The translations under genes and the position numbers were made by a program. Below are positions 1-7,707 of a DNA stretch of 64,000 nt, piece after piece. Origin of the DNA: an uncultured Bacteroidales bacterium. GTDB lineage: Bacteria > Bacteroidota > Bacteroidia > Bacteroidales > UBA932. Each line of letters begins with the position of its first letter. The first letter of the stretch is position 1. Location of the stretch: the NCBI GenBank assembly GCA_900321655.1, contig ONWU01000006.1, positions 26,944-90,943 on the forward strand, given 5' to 3'. Below the pieces are notes generated by a model. That model saw nothing but the letters and a program-made list of their open reading frames with translations, was not told the DNA's origin and ran no database searches.

Positions 1-862
1 TTACGCCCAGGGCCTTTTCCAGATACCCTTCCAGGGAGCCGTATTCCGCGTCCACCCGCTCCAGGGCTTTCAGGAAGTTTTCCGTGCTGCAGCCGATGAA
101 GGCTTTGACAACAGCAATTTCTTTATCGGTACCCCGGAGGAACTTAACCTCACGGATCAGTTTTTCCATATCCTTCTCGTACACCTTGTTGGTGGCGTCG
201 AAGTCGAAGACGATGGTCTCCCGGGAGGCGCCGAGGGCAGACAGAAGAAGGGCCGATGCAATGCCGGTACGATCTTTTCCCTGGGTGCAGTGGTACAGGA
301 TGCCGCCTTGCTCCGCATTCACCACCTGCCGGAAGAACTCTGCATACTGGGCCTGACACTCCGGCTCAAAGAGGAGGTTGAAATACATCTCCTGGGCCAT
401 TTTCTGGGCTTTTTCGTTGAAGGCGGCATAAACGATGATCTTGTTCAGGTCAAATTTTTTCATATTCTTAACCTGCTTGATCTCTGCTGCTGCCGATCCG
501 TCCGAACTGTTTTTGCCGGGATCCATGGGAAGCCGGAGGTATTCTGCCCCGGGGATAATGCGGTCCTGCTTGCCGGAGAGTTCGGGTTCTGTCCGGAAGT
601 CCATTACTTTCACTACCGGAAGGGAGGCCAGGAAGGCCAGGTCTTCGTCTGTGGCGTCGGCCAGGTGGGCCGCCCTGAGAAGCACGCTGTCCCGGACGGT
701 CCTGCCATCCTGAACGGGGTATCCGCCCAGGTCCCGGGCGTTCACGATGCCGTTTACCGGCAGGAACTGCTGGGCGAAAACCGTGGTGGACGCCAGCAGC
801 GCCACAATGATGACAAGAAAACGATATTTACAGTTCTCACACGAGAGTTTCGCCTGTTCCAT
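1..862 (-). CDS. Exported tyrosine phosphatase (partial at window edge)
   Basis: The protein is probably a phosphatase of the Y_phosphatase3 (protein tyrosine/serine phosphatase) family acting outside the cytoplasm. The frame was read from ATG at 862; 287 codons are visible and the frame is still open at base 2, so the C-terminus lies outside the window. A basic N-terminus and a hydrophobic stretch at about residues 13-31 form a signal peptide or anchor. The P-loop HCTQGKDRTG (CX5R, Cys near residue 190) is intact, and an NARDLGG motif, typical of the family, sits near the mature N-terminus. Substrate unknown. A TATATTTG -7 box lies about 30 bases upstream. Confidence 0.85.
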   Translation of the reverse strand, partial: MEQAKLSCENCKYRFLVIIVALLASTTVFAQQFLPVNGIVNARDLGGYPVQDGRTVRDSVLLRAAHLADATDEDLAFLASLPVVKVMDFRTEPELSGKQDRIIPGAEYLRLPMDPGKNSSDGSAAAEIKQVKNMKKFDLNKIIVYAAFNEKAQKMAQEMYFNLLFEPECQAQYAEFFRQVVNAEQGGILYHCTQGKDRTGIASALLLSALGASRETIVFDFDATNKVYEKDMEKLIREVKFLRGTDKEIAVVKAFIGCSTENFLKALERVDAEYGSLEGYLEKALGV

Positions 863-888
863 AATAGTTCTAAATGAGAATTATCTCT

Positions 889-896
889 CAAATATA
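889..896 (-). promoter_or_regulatory. -7 box for the tyrosine phosphatase
   Basis: On the minus strand this reads TATATTTG, matching the Bacteroidetes TAnnTTTG -7 box, 27 bases upstream of the ATG at 862. No clear -33 box was identified. Confidence 0.5.
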
Positions 897-928
897 TACA
901 AAATAAATGAAATATGGTTTTTATGGCA

Positions 929-2980
929 TTATTTATCCTGGACAAGACGGACAGGGCAGCAGTGATGCCACTTGGTAAACCACTTAACGCCCACATCGTG
1001 GACATAGTAGTAAGGGAAGTAAAAAGACATCGCAACTTCGTCACTGGCGCTAGTACTGGACCAATAGCGACCTATTACATTCATTACACTAGTACGGTCC
1101 TCATCATAATTCGCAACGTATATATAACCGGCCTGGGGCAAGATGAGAATACCGGCATCCTGCATCGCAGAGAAGTTTTCCGTGGTATATGCGATGGATT
1201 GCGTGCCAGCACTCTCAAAAAGGGACGGTTTTGTCCCCATGGCGTCAATCCAATCCGTTTCCTTGAAGGTGTCAGGGAAGATGAGCAGATGGTATCCTTC
1301 GCCAACCTGGGCGCCACTGATTGCGGCATATCTGTGCCAGGCCACCGTGCGGGAGGGATATTGGACACCGTCGTTTAAAGAGTCGTAGCCCATCAGATAA
1401 CGCCACTCTTCCGTACTGAGGGCACGCCAGGATGCGGAACCCAAATCCGATGTAATCTCATCCAGCACTTCGGACACCCCGCTGTCTATCCCCTTGAACA
1501 CGATGGGCCAATCGAAATACTGCGAGCCTGCTGTCTTATTCTTTACATTTCCACCTTCTAAGTTTAAAGTATACTCCCAGGAATTGCTCAGAAACTCCCA
1601 TTTGCTGCCGGAATAAGTGAGGTTGCCCGGAGCAAACTGGACCTTCGTCGTGGAAGAAACGCTGAACAAGAATTCGGGGTTGAAAACAAAGCAGGCACGA
1701 ACATATTTTGTGACATTCTTATAAGGATCGTGCACACTTTGACTGGCCCATGAAGTATTACCAGTGGGGAGCACCTTCACTACGCTGATTCCACTCACCG
1801 TCCCGGGTGAAGATGACCAGTAATAATCGTCCGACCGCAAGGCTGCGCCTCCGGCATTTGCGAGAGCCGTATTCAGACCGGCCCCACTCGTTTGGTCGCC
1901 ACCATTGGCTTCGAATACCTGATTCCACTCTGCCCGGCTGGGCAGGATCCAAGTGTATCCTTCTACGGACGGCGTGTAGGCAGAAACTCCATTCTGTCCG
2001 TTGACATCATTCCAGGTCATTCCGCTTCCGACGTTGTCGTCGGCCAGGGCGATGACCAGGCCGGACTTGCCGTTCCTGGAAGCCACCATACCCGCAGCGG
2101 TCACACCCTGGGGCAGGTCGTCTTTGTCTTCCGCGGCATAGGCCAGGCCGTCAGTGCCCACCACTTCACCAACAGCAGAAGAAGAAATGGCGTGGCCGGT
2201 GGCGTGCCCCGCCATCTTCAGCGCCGACCTGTAGAAATAGCCCGCGGTGAAACTGATGCCGGAATATGCGGCTTCATAGGTTCTGCCGTCGCTGCCCAAG
2301 GCCGAAAAGCTCACCGCCTGCGAGGAGATGGCCGGCAGGGCGGCGTAGAGCGTGGCCGTTGCCGATGCCGGGGTGACCACGTAATTCTGCGCACCGATGG
2401 TGATGGTAAGGGGCTTCACGTTGATGGAGGCCGATCCATCGGCGTTTTTGATAGTGAACTGGAAGATGGCAAACTGGGGCACAGGCTGGGTGGTGACCTC
2501 CAGGCCGGGCGTAGAAGTGTTGATGGTGCCCGCACCTACGCGAACGTCCAGGTTGGCATTGAGCGTGCCGTCCTGGGCGGAGAGGAGCACAGCGGCATCC
2601 TTTACTCCGGTATGGTCCTTCCAGGCGGCAGAGGCCGGATAGACCAGCGTGCAGGGGGTGTTGTCGGGAGTGCCGCTTTCTACGGTGAAGCTGATGGTGG
2701 CAGAACCGCTCTCGCCGTCCACGGCGTCCACGTTGGCCTCGGCCACATACTTGGTCTCGTTTACCTCATAGAGGATGGCAATCTTCTCGTCTTGTGCCCA
2801 GGTGGAGGTGATTTTATTGTCTCCGTTGTCGGCCACGGCTTTTGTAGGCGCAGTCTTAGCGGCCAGCGTGGCGGTTATGGTGATGCCTTCCGCCGTTTCT
2901 TCAGGCTGAAAATCCGTTTCGGCTTTGTTGCAGCCGGCGAGTGCCAGCAGCACGGCGAACATTCCAATTACTTTTCTCAT
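929..2980 (-). CDS. Fimbrillin-like lipoprotein with two FISUMP-type domains
   Basis: This is a surface lipoprotein of 683 residues. The lipobox (LALAGC) places the lipidated Cys near residue 17. The N-terminal ~270 residues resemble the fimbrillin/Mfa-like fold: a threonine- and alanine-rich beta protein with a TKA-type segment after the signal. Two FISUMP-like (C-type-lectin-like) modules follow, with the marks WILPSRAEW and YWSSS in the first and WRALSTEEW and YWSST near the C-terminus. Such proteins are thought to be adhesins or ligand binders; the ligand here is unknown. A strong ribosome site (AGGAGG) 8 bases upstream of the ATG overlaps the end of the preceding micro-ORF, which suggests coupled translation. 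Confidence 0.8.
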   Translation of the reverse strand: MRKVIGMFAVLLALAGCNKAETDFQPEETAEGITITATLAAKTAPTKAVADNGDNKITSTWAQDEKIAILYEVNETKYVAEANVDAVDGESGSATISFTVESGTPDNTPCTLVYPASAAWKDHTGVKDAAVLLSAQDGTLNANLDVRVGAGTINTSTPGLEVTTQPVPQFAIFQFTIKNADGSASINVKPLTITIGAQNYVVTPASATATLYAALPAISSQAVSFSALGSDGRTYEAAYSGISFTAGYFYRSALKMAGHATGHAISSSAVGEVVGTDGLAYAAEDKDDLPQGVTAAGMVASRNGKSGLVIALADDNVGSGMTWNDVNGQNGVSAYTPSVEGYTWILPSRAEWNQVFEANGGDQTSGAGLNTALANAGGAALRSDDYYWSSSPGTVSGISVVKVLPTGNTSWASQSVHDPYKNVTKYVRACFVFNPEFLFSVSSTTKVQFAPGNLTYSGSKWEFLSNSWEYTLNLEGGNVKNKTAGSQYFDWPIVFKGIDSGVSEVLDEITSDLGSASWRALSTEEWRYLMGYDSLNDGVQYPSRTVAWHRYAAISGAQVGEGYHLLIFPDTFKETDWIDAMGTKPSLFESAGTQSIAYTTENFSAMQDAGILILPQAGYIYVANYDEDRTSVMNVIGRYWSSTSASDEVAMSFYFPYYYVHDVGVKWFTKWHHCCPVRLVQDK

Positions 2981-2992
2981 CGCAATGTCCTC

Positions 2993-3136
2993 CTAAAGTG
3001 TAATAGATTCAAACGGATCTGTGCCTTCTATATAGTCCGCAGGATCTGTCAGACTTTGGCAGATAACGCCCTCAGTTTTGACGTACAGAACCCGCATCCG
3101 GGGAGCTTCGTAGAGCTCTTGAAGTTTTGTTTCCAT
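2993..3136 (-). CDS. Micro-ORF (47 aa) preceding the FISUMP lipoprotein
   Basis: A 47-codon ORF starting at ATG 3136 and ending 12 bases before the lipoprotein ATG. The peptide has no signal sequence and carries the core KTEGVICQS after a YEAPRMRV segment. A second, unlinked micro-ORF at 6760-6885 has the same layout (YETP, then V..IKQEGVICAS) and also sits directly upstream of a fimbrillin/FISUMP lipoprotein, so the similarity supports real coding. Its function is not known. It may be a conserved leader peptide or part of the surface system. The lipoprotein ribosome-binding site overlaps its stop codon. Confidence 0.65.
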   Translation of the reverse strand: METKLQELYEAPRMRVLYVKTEGVICQSLTDPADYIEGTDPFESITL

Positions 3137-3174
3137 AGTATTAAGCCAAGTTTATTTTACTTTTTAAAATTCTT

Positions 3175-3182
3175 CAAATTTA
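3175..3182 (-). promoter_or_regulatory. -7 box for micro-ORF/lipoprotein cassette 1
   Basis: On the minus strand this reads TAAATTTG (TAnnTTTG), 38 bases upstream of the micro-ORF ATG at 3136, in AT-rich DNA. It is the likely promoter of the two-gene cassette. Confidence 0.5.
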
Positions 3183-3187
3183 AGAAA

Positions 3188-3283
3188 ATGATTATTAATA
3201 TACAAGACCCGCGGAACCTCATTACCGATAAGGCCGATGCAGCCACCAGCATCCTCGGAGGGCTGTTGGGAAGAAAGAAATAG
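3188..3283 (+). CDS. Possible 31-aa ORF
   Basis: A short frame starting at ATG 3188 and ending at TAG 3283, ahead of a bidirectional terminator. The peptide begins MIINIQDP and ends in a glycine-rich basic tail (GGLLGRKK). No clear ribosome site is seen, and its start lies next to the -7 box of the opposite cassette. It may be a genuine small gene or a chance frame. Confidence 0.25.
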   Translation: MIINIQDPRNLITDKADAATSILGGLLGRKK

Positions 3284-3309
3284 TATTCAGATATATAAAC
3301 AAAACAGAC

Positions 3310-3332
3310 GAAGGCCCGGATCCCGGGCCTTC
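3310..3332. terminator. Bidirectional terminator after aqpZ
   Basis: A perfect 10-bp stem (GAAGGCCCGG with CCGGGCCTTC, 3-base loop), extended by a second CAGA/TCTG arm beyond one mismatch. On the minus strand it is followed by a T-rich tract, so it most likely ends aqpZ transcripts. Confidence 0.75.
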
Positions 3333-3357
3333 ATCTGCTTTAAAATATCGTTGTAGC

Positions 3358-4029
3358 TTATTTTGAAGGGGCAATTCCCTTCCATACGAGGGCACTGAGG
3401 GCACCGCCCACCATAGGAGCGCAAATGAATACCCAGACGTTGCTCAGAGCTTCTCCTCCGGCGAAGAGGGCGGGGCCGATTGAGCGGGCCGGGTTCACGG
3501 AAGTGCCGGTAAGGTTGATGCAGACAAGGTGGATGAGAACCAGGCTGAGTCCGATAGCCAGTCCGGCCAGGTTGCCGGCTCCCACTTTCTCATCGGTCGT
3601 TCCGAGGACTACGATGACAAACAGGAAGGTGGCGATGACCTCTACGAGGAAAGCGCCCCATACGCCTCCGGCATTGGCAACGCCGTTGGAACCGAGGGCC
3701 CCGGTGAGATCCGGTGCAGCGACGACTCCGGCCACAAGAAGAAGGACGGCTCCGGCGAGAATACCGCCGACAAGCTGCCCGCACCAGTAGCCGAAGGCTT
3801 CCTTCCAGCTCATCCGCCCGCTGAGGGCCACGCCAAGGGTGATGGCGGGGTTAATGTGGCAGCCGCTGATTCCGCCGATGGTGTAGGCCATGGCTACGAC
3901 CGCCAGACCGAAGGCAAGGGCCGTTCCCACTACGCCCGCAGGAGTGGTGCAACCAAGGAACATGGCGGTGCCGCAGCCGAGGAAAGTGAGCACGAAGGTG
4001 CCCAGGCATTCTGCAAAGTACTTTTTCAT
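3358..4029 (-). CDS. aqpZ: Aquaporin (AqpZ-type water channel)
   Basis: A 223-residue MIP-family channel, close to the usual length of AqpZ (about 230), with six hydrophobic segments. Both half-helix NPA motifs are present: HINPAITLG near residue 58 and SVNPARSIGP near 180. The selectivity positions fit a water channel rather than a glycerol channel: a His in LVLIHL of helix 5, a Thr shortly before the second NPA box, and the Arg after it, with no Asp following that Arg. The second MIP gene of the window (58337-59074) has the NPARD form of a glycerol channel. The gene is monocistronic, with its own -7 box and a terminator. Confidence 0.92.
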   Translation of the reverse strand: MKKYFAECLGTFVLTFLGCGTAMFLGCTTPAGVVGTALAFGLAVVAMAYTIGGISGCHINPAITLGVALSGRMSWKEAFGYWCGQLVGGILAGAVLLLVAGVVAAPDLTGALGSNGVANAGGVWGAFLVEVIATFLFVIVVLGTTDEKVGAGNLAGLAIGLSLVLIHLVCINLTGTSVNPARSIGPALFAGGEALSNVWVFICAPMVGGALSALVWKGIAPSK

Positions 4030-4058
4030 AATTCTAAAGTTTTGGTATTATTTCTATG

Positions 4059-4066
4059 CAAATATA
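4059..4066 (-). promoter_or_regulatory. -7 box for aqpZ
   Basis: On the minus strand this reads TATATTTG (TAnnTTTG), 30 bases upstream of the aqpZ ATG. Confidence 0.55.
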
Positions 4067-4081
4067 ACAAAATAAAGGTGA

Positions 4082-5059
4082 TTACCGCTTCAGCAAGGCT
4101 ATGATCTTTTCAATGAGCCAGGGGCTTTCGTAGTTCATTCCATCAAGGCCGAGAACCACAGCGAAGGAGAAATTATCTGCCATACACTCTTCGGAGGCAT
4201 CGACATAGTCTGTGTTTTTACCCACAACGTCCCAGAAATCAGAGGCTTCCTCGAAGGGGTACCAGGTGTCCGGTTCGTCGATAGGAACCAGGACCTGTTG
4301 ACTGAAATCGAAAAAGTCGGCCGCCTTCCCTGCTTTTGCATAGGCTTCCTCCCAGGTGGCGGTATAAAGGGTGAGGAGTGCGCAGTCCCGTTTCTCTCCA
4401 TTAATGGTGAAGGTGGCACAGTCATCCAGGTGCTCTACGTCGGGATTGGCCAAAATCATCTCCCGGATGGCGGGGGAAAATTCAATTTCTTTTTTCAGGA
4501 TGCGGAAGCCGATGAGTGCGTACATTTTCCGGCGGAAGTCCGGGGAATTGCGGGTAAGGCAATGGAAAAATTCGTGGGCGATGACGTGATGGACATAATC
4601 CGGATCTTGTTGCATAACAAACCCATCCAGGTATATCTCTGTCTTGTGAGTATAGCCAGCCGGCGTCCCACTCTCTTCCATCATATTGGTTTTTATGAAG
4701 ACGATATCGTGATCCGGGAAGGGAAGGGAAAGTGCCCCCATAGCCGTCAGCCTGCCCTCGATATACCCGACGGCCTCGTCGATGACAGCTTTATCTTCCT
4801 CGGAGAAGTCCAGCACGCTGGCTTGGCCTATTGCTTTGAGTTCGTCCAACGTGGCTCCGGTTTTTCTTGCCTTCCAGTCCAGGTCATTCTGCGTAAGCCT
4901 GTTATAGTACTCGGTGTTGGCGAGGAGCCGCTGCTGTCCCTCCGTTATCGTGGCAAAGTGGTAGTTGATTTCTACCGGCTTGGGACCAAGCGGATCCCTC
5001 TGGCAAGATAGAAAGAGACTGACCGAAACCAGGGCAAGGAGAATGGGACAAGATTTCAT
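4082..5059 (-). CDS. Lipoprotein with HExxH zinc-protease motif
   Basis: A 325-residue exported protein; start chosen at ATG 5059, directly before a signal peptide that ends in a lipobox-like LFLSC. Near residue 155 is HEFFH, preceded by a hydrophobic VIA, as in zinc metallopeptidases of the gluzincin type; Bacteroidota have a lipoprotein family annotated as putative zinc-binding metallopeptidase that it may belong to. A third zinc ligand could not be assigned with confidence. The start overlaps the stop of the 119-aa ORF upstream (ATGA), and the gene appears to be the last of the operon that begins at 6885. Confidence 0.65.
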   Translation of the reverse strand: MKSCPILLALVSVSLFLSCQRDPLGPKPVEINYHFATITEGQQRLLANTEYYNRLTQNDLDWKARKTGATLDELKAIGQASVLDFSEEDKAVIDEAVGYIEGRLTAMGALSLPFPDHDIVFIKTNMMEESGTPAGYTHKTEIYLDGFVMQQDPDYVHHVIAHEFFHCLTRNSPDFRRKMYALIGFRILKKEIEFSPAIREMILANPDVEHLDDCATFTINGEKRDCALLTLYTATWEEAYAKAGKAADFFDFSQQVLVPIDEPDTWYPFEEASDFWDVVGKNTDYVDASEECMADNFSFAVVLGLDGMNYESPWLIEKIIALLKR

Positions 5060-5415
5060 ATCACATGCTTTTTTTCGTTGTTGCAAAGATAACAAAAAAT
5101 ACGGTCCACGACGTGTTTCTCTACCACTTTACAGCCTTCGTAAACACAGAAGCAACCACTTTCACTGTCCCGGCCGAACCAGCGGCCTGCATTCCCGCGG
5201 CACGCCTTTTTGGCGGCCTGGAGGGCCGATTCGGCCGTGGGATGAGAGATTCGCCGGCTGGTGTCAACGGGCTTCTTTATGGGCCATCCCGGGCTCCAGG
5301 AGGGCTTGTCATAACGGGGAGACCAGACATAGTCCGGAATCTCTGTGGGCGGCGGGGCTATAAAAATGGGCTCATGTGGATTCATGAGCCCAAAGGTAAT
5401 GTTTACTTGTGCCAA
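5056..5415 (-). CDS. Hypothetical protein, 119 aa, Cys-rich C-terminus
   Basis: Not recognised. The frame starts 20 bases after the stop of the upstream FISUMP lipoprotein and ends with an ATGA overlap on the HExxH lipoprotein, so the spacing fits an operon member. There is no signal peptide. The N-terminal half is rich in Pro and Trp (IAPPPTEIPDYVW, then WSPRYDKPSWSPGWP); the C-terminal half has six Cys in CFCVYEGC, CYLC and a single upstream Cys, which could bind metal. An in-frame ATG at residue 11 is an alternative start. Confidence 0.45.
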   Translation of the reverse strand: MAQVNITFGLMNPHEPIFIAPPPTEIPDYVWSPRYDKPSWSPGWPIKKPVDTSRRISHPTAESALQAAKKACRGNAGRWFGRDSESGCFCVYEGCKVVEKHVVDRIFCYLCNNEKKHVI

Positions 5416-5435
5416 ACCGTTGCCGGAGCTGGTGT

Positions 5436-6734
5436 TTAGAAAGCGAGGCAGGCACGGGCACGGATCGTCCCAAGTTCCTTTCCTTGGGAGCTGCCGTCAA
5501 TGACATAAGTGCCATCACTGAAGGTCATAATGTATTTCCTGTTGCTCCCACCATCCGTGGACGTCCAGTAGGATTTCTGCGGAAGGGGTGTACCTCCTGC
5601 GTTCACGATAGCGGTGTTTAAATCATTGTATAGATATTGATCGTACTTAGATCCAGGTTTGAACATATTCTTCCACTCGTTCCGACTGGGTATTCTCCAT
5701 GTCCCACCACTGAATTTGGGAGCATGAGCTGCTGCGACTGCCATGGCCGGATCCCACTTTATATAATTGTCGTTATTTTCGTCGGTCATGGCGATGGCCA
5801 GGCCGTGGTTGCCACTTACATAGGCAATCACGGCAACGGCGGTCACACCAGAAGGCCGAGTAGCATTGTAAGCATAGTTCTTGCCGTCGCTACCGATAAC
5901 CTGTCCAAAAGAAGGACTTTTAAGGCCAAGCGTGGGCGCCGATTCCATCCTCCAGGACACGTTATAGCCGTTGCCAGCTGCGTAGGTCTTGCCGGTCAAT
6001 GATTTAGTATAGCTATTCGAGCCGCTGGTTGCGGTAATCGTAATGTTTTTATTACTTACAGGCTGGATGGCTACGTAGATGGGGCCTGCGGCAGCCGATC
6101 GGCTGATGGAATACGTGTTGGTACCGTCGCTTAAGGTCAGCCCCGTGATGGTGCTGGTAATGTCACTGCTACCGTCACTGTTTTTCAGCGTGATGGCCAG
6201 GATGGCGAGCTGATTTGTCAAAGTGACGTTAGCGGGCAGATTGGTCCCAGACAGATTTCCACTAGCTGTTGCCAAGTCAAGATTAGCAGAGAGCGATGCC
6301 AGCGTTCCGTTCTGCAAAATGATTTGATTATAATCAAACTCGCCATAATTATTAAATTTTACCAAAGCAGCAGGGTAACAGAATATAATGTTGCCATTCG
6401 CCTTCGGGTTAGTCAGCTCGAAGGTGAGGGTAGCAGTCTTACCGTCCGCAGAAATGTCTTCTTCGGAAAGTGCCTGGCTTGACGCATCACTCCATCCTTT
6501 AGTATTATCATAATAGTGTAGTGCTACCTGTTCGCCCTTGGCGAAGGTCTTCACGCCTTTATCACCTACAATCGACAGGGCTTTCGTGTCGTCGACGTCT
6601 AAAGTAACAGTCGTCGTGCAAACAACAATATTATCTTCGGCGACCGGGTTCACGTCTAATTCTTTTGCGCAGCCAGCCAGTATGGCACCCATTACAACGA
6701 GGGCAGTTATGCTGAGAAATTTGATAGTCTTCAT
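5436..6734 (-). CDS. Fimbrillin-like lipoprotein with one FISUMP-type domain
   Basis: A surface lipoprotein of 432 residues. The start at ATG 6734 is preferred because it directly precedes a signal peptide with lipobox ILAGC. The N-terminal ~250 residues are Thr/Ser-rich beta sequence resembling fimbrillin-family proteins (an ALSIVGDKGVKTF segment after the signal). The C-terminal ~150 residues form a FISUMP-like module, with WRIPSRNEWKNMF and SYWTST, ending in an ARACLAF terminus. Its layout parallels that of the lipoprotein at 929-2980 but with only one module. It follows a micro-ORF and seems to be cotranscribed with the two genes downstream. Confidence 0.78.
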   Translation of the reverse strand: MKTIKFLSITALVVMGAILAGCAKELDVNPVAEDNIVVCTTTVTLDVDDTKALSIVGDKGVKTFAKGEQVALHYYDNTKGWSDASSQALSEEDISADGKTATLTFELTNPKANGNIIFCYPAALVKFNNYGEFDYNQIILQNGTLASLSANLDLATASGNLSGTNLPANVTLTNQLAILAITLKNSDGSSDITSTITGLTLSDGTNTYSISRSAAAGPIYVAIQPVSNKNITITATSGSNSYTKSLTGKTYAAGNGYNVSWRMESAPTLGLKSPSFGQVIGSDGKNYAYNATRPSGVTAVAVIAYVSGNHGLAIAMTDENNDNYIKWDPAMAVAAAHAPKFSGGTWRIPSRNEWKNMFKPGSKYDQYLYNDLNTAIVNAGGTPLPQKSYWTSTDGGSNRKYIMTFSDGTYVIDGSSQGKELGTIRARACLAF

Positions 6735-6759
6735 TGATTTCTTCGTTTTTACGGGATCA

Positions 6760-6885
6760 TTACTCCTCCGGAATTGTAGTCCAATTGTAGTCCTGCATAG
6801 TACCACTGGCGCAAATAACGCCCTCCTGCTTTATCTCCACGAACGTAGTTACAGGTGTCTCGTAACTGATTCTATCTATTTTCAT
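6760..6885 (-). CDS. Micro-ORF (41 aa) preceding FISUMP lipoprotein 2
   Basis: A 41-codon ORF from ATG 6885 ending 25 bases before the lipoprotein ATG. The peptide shows YETPVTTFVEIKQEGVICAS, the same pattern as the micro-ORF at 2993-3136. There is no signal peptide. The shared core EGVIC.S and the same position relative to a fimbrillin/FISUMP lipoprotein argue that both are real. A longer upstream in-frame start exists but lies before the -7 box, so ATG 6885 is preferred. Function unknown. Confidence 0.65.
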   Translation of the reverse strand: MKIDRISYETPVTTFVEIKQEGVICASGTMQDYNWTTIPEE

Positions 6886-6921
6886 AGTCTTCTCATTTAC
6901 TGATAACAAACAAATAATCCT

Positions 6922-6929
6922 CAAAGATA
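6922..6929 (-). promoter_or_regulatory. -7 box for micro-ORF/lipoprotein cassette 2
   Basis: On the minus strand this reads TATCTTTG (TAnnTTTG), 36 bases upstream of the micro-ORF ATG at 6885. Confidence 0.5.
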
Positions 6930-6988
6930 TGTCAATCCGGGCCAATAAACAACGGGAAAGGTTTTTTATTGACGCAGAGTCATTAAAA

Positions 6989-7024
6989 CGCAAAAATATT
7001 TACGCAGGGTCGAATATTTTGCGT
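6989..7024. repeat. AT-rich inverted repeat in gene-poor stretch
   Basis: Arms CGCAAAAATATT and AATATTTTGCG pair almost perfectly (one extra A) around an 11-base loop. It lies in the roughly 210 bases between cassette 2 and the FISUMP remnant, where no gene is visible. It may be a terminator or a scar of an element. Confidence 0.4.
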
Positions 7025-7097
7025 TTTGAAACATCGGCCTGAAACACCGGCGGTGGATACCGTCCCGGTGAGGGGCGTCAGGAAGACCAGGTAATTC

Positions 7098-7261
7098 CTA
7101 CAAGTTTATCTCACGGACCAGGCGGACGCTGAAGCCGGCGTGGGAAATAAAACAGGAAACAATGTCCGCGCCTGCTTCACCTATTGACGATTGACAGTCA
7201 CGCCCCTATGGGCGTTCCCAAAAGTTGTATTTGGCCCGGAGAGCATCTTTGGTTTCTTCAT
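7098..7261 (-). pseudogene. Remnant of a FISUMP-type protein C-terminus
   Basis: Read on the minus strand, one frame gives a segment ending NFWERP, a TAG stop, then about 35 codons ending HAGFSVRLVREINL and TAG at 7098-7100. The GFSVRLVRE ending is typical of FISUMP/C-type-lectin-like modules. There is no start codon or N-terminal part, so it is best read as the decayed end of a third FISUMP gene. A 26-codon frame (7181-7261) overlaps it in another register and is probably meaningless. Confidence 0.5.
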
Positions 7262-7311
7262 CCTAAAACAGTATATTCGCCAAATAGGACGAAATTAGAG
7301 CTGAGTAAACG

Positions 7312-7595
7312 ATGAAAAAGATTCTGTTTATAGCCGCAATCGCGCTACTCTCCGGCTGCGAAACCGCCCCGCAAGGGGTGCAGGAAAGGGCACTGGAACT
7401 GCCCGGGTTGGTAGCCCTCTGGGATTTTGGCGGGGAAAACGGGTCAAGGCCGTAGGGGCACAGGGATTCACCCTGGAGCCCGTTGAAGGCATTGATACGC
7501 CAACCCTGGAGGCCTACGGCTTCCCGAAAGACGCCACCGAATCCGACATCGTCGCCCGGCTCTTCAAAATGTACCAGGAACTAACGACACAATAA
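7312..7595 (+). pseudogene. Broken lipoprotein gene
   Basis: From ATG 7312 there is a good lipoprotein signal (LLSGCET) and a segment LELPGLVALWDFGGENG, then a TAG at 7453-7455. A different frame opens at the same point and continues with VKAVGAQGFTLEPVEG, then TPTLEAYGFPKDATESD, and ends at TAA 7593-7595. The two halves read as one protein interrupted by a frameshift, and possibly an internal deletion. The LPGLVALWDF motif is reminiscent of LamG/sialidase-associated lipoproteins, but the family assignment is only a guess. Confidence 0.5.
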
Positions 7596-7707
7596 TAAAA
7601 GCCGCCCAGGTGTGTCTTTTTTCTAATTATATAGTGTTTTATTCTAGAGAGCGAAAAAAATGTTTATATTAGCTGTGCTAAAGCAAGTTCGTCAACTCTA
7701 GCCACTT

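Noticed and set aside
929-2980. FISUMP lipoproteins as targets of a diversity-generating retroelement
   Set aside because: The C-type-lectin-like ends resemble such targets, but no reverse transcriptase, accessory gene or adenine-biased repeat pair is present in the window.
7181-7261. 26-codon ORF overlapping the FISUMP remnant
   Set aside because: No ribosome site and no similarity; it lies in a different register of a decayed gene.
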